From Atopsyche davidsoni (taxonomy: Eukaryota > Arthropoda > Insecta > Trichoptera > Hydrobiosidae), in assembly GCA_022113835.1 (NCBI GenBank), contig JAILWY010000002.1, positions 3,760,501-3,824,500 of the forward strand: DNA of 64,000 nt, in the 5' to 3' direction. Positions within the stretch are counted from its first letter, which is position 1, and each line of letters starts with the position of its first letter. This document shows positions 57,021 through 64,000 of this stretch, one piece after another. The position numbers and the translations under genes are program-made. A model generated the notes under the pieces. It was not told the origin of the DNA, searched no databases, and saw nothing but the letters and a program-made list of their open reading frames with translations.

Positions 57021-58500
57021 AACTGAGCGTGATTTTGTAACATTGTATGCATGTGTGGATATGTGAATGAAAATCTTCAAGTTGCAAGCATTATTCTCTA
57101 TTCATAAAATACGAATACAGTTCTCGTTTATGATCAATCAACTAAAAACTTATCGAAACATTCAATAGTAAACAAAATGTTTTGAAACAGGCTGGCTGAA
57201 AACACTCAGCCCGACTAGCGGCGTATATTTTTAGATCGCTGTATCTTAAAAACTGTTTTGTAAAGGCCGTAAAGAGCATTTCCATCGTCAAACATTTACC
57301 GTGAAACATCCGCAACGTCGTTAGTAAACACAGGCCGAAGACCATTATTCTGTGTATGCATACAATTTGAAATGAGCTGAAAGTAAACCATACAAGACCG
57401 GTGTTCTGAGCGCTATGTGTTGTGTAACCAACATCAGGACGGCGGTGTTTTTTCTTTTAATAATGGAAAAATTTATTCTGAACCGACAGGGCTAACGGCA
57501 GCCAAAAACAATTATAATTTCATAATAGGGCAACCTCCTAATTCTGCCCGAAACTCAGATTTGATTTATATTCAACGATTGTTTGCATTGAATTTGATAA
57601 GTACATATACAATATTAGTATAATCAATTCACACATCAAATTATCGAAAATCATTTATTTATTTTGGTGAGATTCAAAGCCTCATCTCTAAGCTAATTGC
57701 GGCCTGCTGCTCTCTTCCGTGTAAAAATGTGAAAATCTACGCAATTTTTACAATTATAGCAAATCAGGAAGACGTAGTAGCTTTGCGGTTAAATAATTAT
57801 GAAAATCAACTTTCATTTTCACCCGGGTCAAAAGCGATCTAAGAGTGGCCGACCGCGGCCAGTGCTTTGGACAGCCCTGGTGTATTGTACGAACATCTGC
57901 CGATAGTTTTATCGTCTATCGACGACGTCGTATCCGGCGATGCTTTTAAGTCAACATTTGGGCAAATATTTGATATGGCGACACAAGAGTAGGCTTATTT
58001 CAGGCACCCTGGTAACAGATGGTTCTCATTGTCGCCTGGCCCGGAGGTGGAGCTCTTCTCTAGCTTAGTGAGGAGCGAACACCCGGGAAGTCGTATTTAC
58101 AGACTTCTTTAAAGTTATGTGCAATACTCTTTTTTAAGCTCATTGATATATATATTTATATTCTATTATTTTCACAAGCCACACGGTTTATCCTGTGGAT
58201 CCAATCCTGGACAAATTGTATTTAAGTTAAATAAAAATTCGTTCCGACCGACCGAACAACAAGCTCATGGCGTCCACTTATTTTTCAGATTACGTTTGGT
58301 TGTCGGTTGACGTATAGGAAGCATTAATTTATTGTATTTGGTTCAGATAGAAATTAATTAAGATATACGGAACGGATATAATACGATGAAAATAATATCA
58401 AAAAATATTTACATAAAATGTTTTGATAGCACGTGTTTATTTAGTTTAAAGCTTTTAAATAACTCATTGTTCTTGTTTAGTTACAAGGCGATAGAAAGTG
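57021..58500. other. Spacer
   Basis: A possible inverted-repeat-family end, TTTGGTTGTCGGTTGACG, is near 58292. GC-richer patches at 57820-57960 and 58010-58090. A decayed tRNA-like stretch near 57779-57850 (GTAGCTTTGCGGTTAAAT; CACCCGGGTC). Nothing else. Confidence 0.35.
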
Positions 58501-58504
58501 AAAG

Positions 58505-58556
58505 GATTAAGTTACCAAGTCGTTATAGGAGGTGTGGGTTCAAATACCACCTGTAA
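58505..58556 (+). repeat. tRNA-like scrap
   Basis: GGTGTGGGTTCAAATACCACC has a T-arm shape with one mismatch. The A-box region is weak. Confidence 0.4.
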
Positions 58557-59960
58557 AGTTTATTTCTCGTAGTATGACACATGCATCATTAGCACACTCT
58601 CGTGTTACAAAACTGATAAAACCAGTAGTCAAATTCAATATTTTTTTATAAACAAATATAGAAATGGTGTCGATTTTCCTCATTTCAAATCGTTAAAATA
58701 TAGCAAACATTTTAAAATTACCATAAAATTCAGGTCGCTGTTGGATTTCCCGATACGTCTTTTGAAATCGATACCATTATCGATAATGCTCGCATAAGGC
58801 ATTAAAAAAAGCTGTTTGTTAAAATGCCAGCAGTGCAGTTGTTTGAAATTGTTCAGAGCTACGTTTTATTGCTTCCGTTACGTGATTGCGCATTTTCTCT
58901 AATTGCGTATACGTTTACAAATATTTCGAATTGTCTTCATTGGAGCATGACAGATTTGTGTATGGATTCACTTCCTCATTTACAAAATCCAATTATCAAT
59001 AATTTCACATGCCGCAAGGCAACCGTCTTTGACTTCGTCCATCGTTTCACACTGTTCAATTTCTAGCCATAGCTATATATTTTCCGTTGCACGTACAAGC
59101 GTTGGATATATTTACTTTGTTCGTTTTTAGGTTCAACGTACACGCATAGTTTCTTTGATATAAATTCAGACCTCTAGCTTACTTATCCCAAGAGATCTGC
59201 TACTCTTTAAATACCTTTGGGAATATCAACATGCTAACTTTATATCACAGGTCGAACATGATGTTTTGAAAGCATTTTCTTTTGAAGCACTCACGGTAGT
59301 TTTAGAAATGTTTGGATACAAGGAAAGAATAATGTATTACTTTGTTAGGTATAATTAAGGTTGTACACATAGTAAACAGACGCTGTATATATACTATATA
59401 TCCATGAAACTTTTAAGATAGCAAATAGAATTCATGTTTTTCATTTAGTTTTTAAAGGTTATAGTTTCCAAAGTTTTGACAGTTATTATATAGGTAATGT
59501 ATAGTTATTATAAAAGGTAAAGTCAGAGATTTCACAAATCTGTAGGTCGCAATGCCAGTGAAATGTAAATATTATACAATTGATTTACCAAATCTAACTA
59601 CACTAGAATGAACGTCGTCATAGAATAATAAAAAAAACTAGTTTTATTAAAGACTCCTTGTAAAAATTTCACTTGGAACATATCAAACCTAAATAATAAA
59701 TATCAAAAATAATATTTGCTTTTTGGTTTTTATGTGCTGCCTTCGTGTTTTTTATATTAAAATACATACAATTCTAGAAAAAACTAATTAATAACACGAC
59801 TTTGTAGAAAAACAAATAAATAATCAAGCTGTAAGAAACCACCTGAGACAATCGGAAGTGTGTCTAGCTCAATGTATGCAAGGAAATCTCAGAAACCTAC
59901 GTCATAGAAGTCTTTTTTTGAAGATACACTATGATTTAACATAATCATAAATAAAAATAA
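58557..59960. other. AT-rich spacer
   Basis: No supportable gene or repeat boundary. Confidence 0.45.
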
Positions 59961-59967
59961 ATTGCTT

Positions 59968-60035
59968 CACAAGGATTCAAACTCGTGACCCCACGATCTG
60001 CAAACAAGCGCTCTAACGAGGTAGCTTGAGACCTT
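59968..60035 (-). repeat. tRNA-derived SINE-like element
   Basis: The minus strand reads GCTACCTCGTTAGAGCGCTT (A box and D arm), a CTTGTTTGCAGATCG anticodon-arm-like part, and GTCACGAGTTTGAATCCTTG (B box and T arm), in tRNA order. The acceptor stem does not close. Confidence 0.6.
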
Positions 60036-62100
60036 TAATCATCATTTACCATACATAGATTGTTCGACGTAATATAGCCTTCACAGCTTAAGCCTACCAT
60101 ATCATATTTCAACATCTAGTCTTTAATAAAGTCAATCCGAAAACATTGAAAAGGAAATCTCTTCTATCTTTCATTCTCACACACAAACCTATCAAATTCC
60201 ACTTCAAATATTTATTTATATTATAGAAATATATCTGCTTTATTCCAAATTTTGTTTTTAATTTCTTGCATAAGACCATTGAAGCGAAACACATCACCGT
60301 GTAAGTAAAATGATTGATGATTGGGTATGATTGATGCTACGAAATTTCTATGGTCGAATCATTTGATGTTGATGTATTACAATATGGATTATCATCATCA
60401 TCGGCAACTAAATTTAAATTTAAGGAGATCCTACTAGATTAAGTACATGCGTAAATATAAATATACTTATTCATAACAGACTGGCTTAATTTATGACTGT
60501 CCAGATTTGAACAGCCTAATGGCTAAAATACAATAATAATTTTTATTTGTTTGCTTGCCTTTTGATCTGAAGAATTCTTTAAATATATCGTTATCTCTTG
60601 TATATTTAAAAACCAATTATTATTATATAATTTTTTAAAAAGTGTGTTTCTATCATCAGGTTGGTGGCGATTTATTATTGTGCATGACCACGCATTAGGT
60701 TGGTGTTTTTATTTTTAAAGTATATTTGATAAATGGATTCAAACATACTTTAAATAAAATTACTTAAAAGGATAAACTTTGAGCTTATAAATTCAAACAA
60801 TGTGTGTTTCATGGTCCTCTCATCTGCGTCAAACATTATTGTTAACTGAATAGATGTAGTAAACAAGAATGGTAAATAGAAAAATCAATGTATTCCCCAG
60901 GCAGGTTCAACACCAACTTCTTCAGAAATAACCCTAAAATTCTGAAATTGTTTGATCAATTTGTACTTGAATATTGCTTTTTCTTATTTAAATGTTCATG
61001 TTTTGTATTATTATTATTTCATCGGGTATCAAATGTTAGTGAGGTGCGATCTAATATACAGTGAAGCTTTGCTTGCCAAAAAAAATCTTTTGAGTCATTT
61101 CAACTTCTTTGAAAATTAATCATTATCAATATCAAATAATATAAAACAAATAATCTGAATATAAAGATAATACGTCATAAAATGAGTTAAAACCATCTTT
61201 TTTAGAAAACCATTTAAAGTGCTTCCACTTCTTTTTAACATAATATAAAGTCATTTATATACTATATAAAGAAATTCATATATTTTATTATTTTGATTAT
61301 TTTTTTATCAAACTATAATGTTTATAATATTTGCTTATTTTAAATCAACAAAAATATTGTGTGAACAATTTATCATAAAGTACTTTTATGTTTACAGAGA
61401 ATCGTACACGTTTGCTGGTTATCAGATCTGGCTTTGATGTATCAGTTAAACATTTAACATATAACGATTTAAATTCTTCCTTAGTTACTGAGCCACAATT
61501 ACTCAGTGAGAAAATAATAATAGACGATTATGTTCGTCATCGACAGTGTGAATCAGTTTCTCAAATTATTTATTTTATTTAAACAACATGGACCATCTAG
61601 TTGTTTGAATAGCAAATCAAAAAATCGTACGTGATTTAATTTGATTGAATAAAACTGCGTGCTCATATATTTATTTATTTTTGCTTGTGCAAACTCCAAG
61701 TCATCGATGTTTATTGTGAAAAAAATAAACAGAAAGAAAATAGTAAAGAATAAAATATAAAGATTTCTTTATTTTTGTATGACAAATATAAATTTTCATC
61801 ACGTTAAGGCGAAGTTGTTCAGTTCCTTGTATTTGGACAACCTCATTGTCAAACGCTGATGTATAAGAAAAAAACAAATAAAAACAATAGATTGACAAAT
61901 TTACTTTTCTCAATGACGTCACAGCTACCAGGAAAATCCTACATAAAAATATAACAACAGAAATTTTACTCAATTCTCTGAAAATTCGCAAGCATTGTGA
62001 AATGCTGAATCAAAGTAATAAACCTTTTATGGAAAATTATTTAAAATTTAGTTTTTTTATGGGTTTTGCTACCGATTAAAATATACTGTTTACATCCGTT
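60036..62100. other. AT-rich spacer with a CRE palindrome
   Basis: TGACGTCA at 61914-61921, followed by CAGCTACC. No gene seen. Confidence 0.45.
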
Positions 62101-62102
62101 TT

Positions 62103-62150
62103 GTAGCCAAGTGGTTAGCAAATTTGCTTATCAGCCATTGAAGTGGTATA
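62103..62150 (+). repeat. tRNA-like A-box relic
   Basis: GTAGCCAAGTGGTTAGC is a strong A-box and D-arm form, followed by an anticodon-arm-like stretch. No B box is seen downstream. Confidence 0.4.
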
Positions 62151-62940
62151 TGGATGATTTAAGATAATTCGATTAATCGATAAAGTATTTGCTCTCGGTG
62201 AATAATATAGTATAATTTTTATTTAAAAATCGTTAGTTCCGCAAATTTTCATAATAAAAATATATAATATTTATATTTCATATTTCTGGACACATATCAT
62301 AAGCATAATCACAAATAACTGCATGGATACATAAAATAAATGTAATGCCGGGATCTTTGATGTAATGCTAAACGTCCTGGGTTTCCGGTAAGGATAAATA
62401 AAGATTAGCGACCGTCGACCACAGCTTTGAGATATTTGTATTAAAACAGCGTGGTTGCTGACTAATATAAAGATAATAAAAATACATCATGGTAATTTCG
62501 ACGTATAGTTATAAAAATTAGTGCGTATAGATGGTGGGGCTCGAATAAAAATTTAAAAACGAACATTTTTATTGCGGAGAGCGCCTTTCGGCTTGATGAT
62601 ATCATAAAGCCAGTCGTAAATGAGTGCCGATTCCATATTAACGATCAGAGTTTTACGGTCCAAGGAAAAGGTTTAGAAGGACGCACGTCATAAAGGAGTT
62701 TTTAAGACAGAAAGAAGCGAGGACCGTGGAAATTTGGTTGAAAGTGCCTATTAAGAGGACGTTTGATGGAGAAGTAAAAATACTATTGCTCGTGGAAAAT
62801 TGATAATTTTTTCTGTCAGATTTGAATTTTTATTTTTCCGATGTAAAGAGTTATTCATATTATTTTTTTGCGAATAAAAACGACAGTAGCCTATAGGAGA
62901 CCAAATATAGTGCGTAAATTTCCTATAATACTTATTTCCT
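62151..62940. other. Spacer
   Basis: AT-rich. A mixed stretch 62570-62780 carries no recognisable content. Confidence 0.4.
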
Positions 62941-62986
62941 AATGCCTTGTTGAATACAATATATTCTTGTTGAGAGACAAGGCATT
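62941..62986. repeat. 10-bp perfect inverted repeat
   Basis: AATGCCTTGT (62941-62950) and ACAAGGCATT (62977-62986) around a 26-base centre, just upstream of the large hairpin. Confidence 0.6.
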
Positions 62987-63006
62987 TGATGGGTGTAGAT
63001 CCATTT

Positions 63007-63153
63007 TTTATTAATGATATGGGTAACTTTTTATACTTTCTTCACATTGAGTTTATTATAGTTTTAGCATGACTCGGTCAAAACTTGTCATACTAAAACT
63101 ATAATAAACACAAAGTGAAGAAAGTATAAAAAGTTACCCATATCATTAATAAA
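63007..63153. repeat. Long foldback hairpin, 67-bp arms
   Basis: The arms 63007-63073 and 63087-63153 are inverted copies with 64 of 67 positions paired and no gaps that I can find, around a 13-base loop (63074-63086). Key blocks are GATATGGGTAACTTTTTATA and its inverse, and TTTATTATAGTTTTAG and its inverse. No clear target duplication. A foldback or MITE, or a hairpin-RNA source. Confidence 0.9.
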
Positions 63154-63465
63154 GAATTGAATATAAACACCTCTCTTTGCTCAGCAATATTTATATCTAT
63201 ATTGAGTCATTTTTAAGTATTGGAATCAACGTATTTTATTTAACGTAATTAATTTTTAATCAATTCGAAATATCTTGTGACTTTGTTTAATTTTAATCCT
63301 CTACTTGTAATTTTTTTCACTGTGGCGTGCGTGAATTTTTCGAATTGGAGCATGTCGCAAGCACAATAATTCCGTATGGCTAAAAATGCGCATCGATCAA
63401 ATATTGAATAACCATGGCATTACACATTTTTTTCAACACTTCCTTCCCGCAAGCACGAACGCATT
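63154..63465. other. AT-rich spacer
   Basis: No supportable feature. Confidence 0.4.
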
Positions 63466-63469
63466 AATA

Positions 63470-63725
63470 ACCCATAAAACCGATATCGGCCATCGGGCGC
63501 ACTGTGCACTTAGCGGGGAGCGTCTCAGCGCCACTCGAGGACATTCGGGGCGTAATGGCCGACGGTGAATTCCGCTTTATGCACATTGTCTCAAAATAAT
63601 ATGACACTTGGCAAGGGCGATAGCGGCGGCCGCCATTTTGGATAATGGCCGCCGCTCGCCATCAATTGTTTCAGGCCGCCGGGCGCGCGCGGCTCCCGAG
63701 ATTGCTTTGGAGTTTTGAGCGTTCC
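63470..63725. promoter_or_regulatory. CpG-rich island with clustered GCCAT motifs
   Basis: Five GCCAT/ATGGC cores (63489, 63555, 63632, 63645, 63658) in 174 bases, with GGCGGCCGCCATTTTGG in the densest part and GGCCGCCGGGCGCGCGCGGC to the right. GCCAT is the core of PHO/YY1-type sites in Polycomb response elements. Could also be the promoter of a gene beyond the window. Open frames on both strands are weak. Confidence 0.4.
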
Positions 63726-64000
63726 GGATATTGGCGCCGGAGAGTGATGTGTGCGGAAGTTCACATGAAATTATTTTTATTGTACAGATTATTTGATTTT
63801 TATGACTTCTATTCTGATACTTTGGAAATCGCAAGTCGTCATTTTAAAACTGTACAAGTTTATATTATGTATTAAAAAGTTTTCCCCAAGCGTGCTGTAC
63901 TTACTTTCAGAATGACTTTTTTAAAGTTATTAGTTTCACTTGGTTAAAAATAAATATGTACTTAAGATAACATTAACATAAAGCCATTCCAAATGGCTTT
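63726..64000. other. AT-rich spacer to window end
   Basis: No supportable feature. A short open frame from the island ends at 63875. Confidence 0.4.

Overview
This window looks like intergenic nuclear DNA of an animal, most likely an insect; Lepidoptera is my best guess but is not proven. The evidence is a strongly AT-rich base composition (about one third GC by eye), long (TA)n tracts, many non-autonomous transposon relics and tRNA-derived SINE-like pieces, eukaryotic polyadenylation signals, and no ribosome binding sites or operons. It is close to a gene desert. I can support only one protein-coding gene with good confidence.

Layout. 1-1059: a very uniform 25-bp minisatellite that runs off the left edge, followed to 1330 by an older, longer-period version of the same sequence, then small duplications to about 2000. 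2000-28200: AT-rich spacer with dispersed repeats. These include a (TA)n block holding two copies of a 109-bp inverted-repeat element (7.7-8.35 kb), a hAT-type MITE with an 8-bp target duplication (23.3 kb), members of a dispersed inverted-repeat family (17.2 and 18.9 kb), a decayed repeat series (26.3-26.9 kb), and isolated GC-richer islands that may be regulatory. 28205-29750: a CpG-rich promoter-like segment, an uninterrupted 162-codon reading frame (28705-29193) with strong GC bias at third positions, and a 3' UTR with several AATAAA signals. I do not recognise the protein. It is Pro/Tyr-rich and carries short linear motifs (PPxY, a SUMO-type VKIE, PxLPxK).

29800-64000: more spacer with MITEs (29.86, 41.9, 43.5 kb), foldback elements (38.13 and 63.0 kb), degenerate tandem arrays (34.1-34.95 and 40.3-40.95 kb), SINE-like relics concentrated after 47 kb, and a CpG-rich island at the right end with five GCCAT motifs. 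No transposon-encoded protein is intact.

No operon or multi-gene system is visible. The points most worth following are the unrecognised gene, an apparent excess of full palindromic TGACGTCA (CRE/ATF) sites over the whole window (nine seen, below one expected), the minisatellite with one variable position and its apparent source sequence, the inverted-repeat family, and the long near-perfect hairpin at 63.0 kb. All counts were made by eye; no search or folding program was run.
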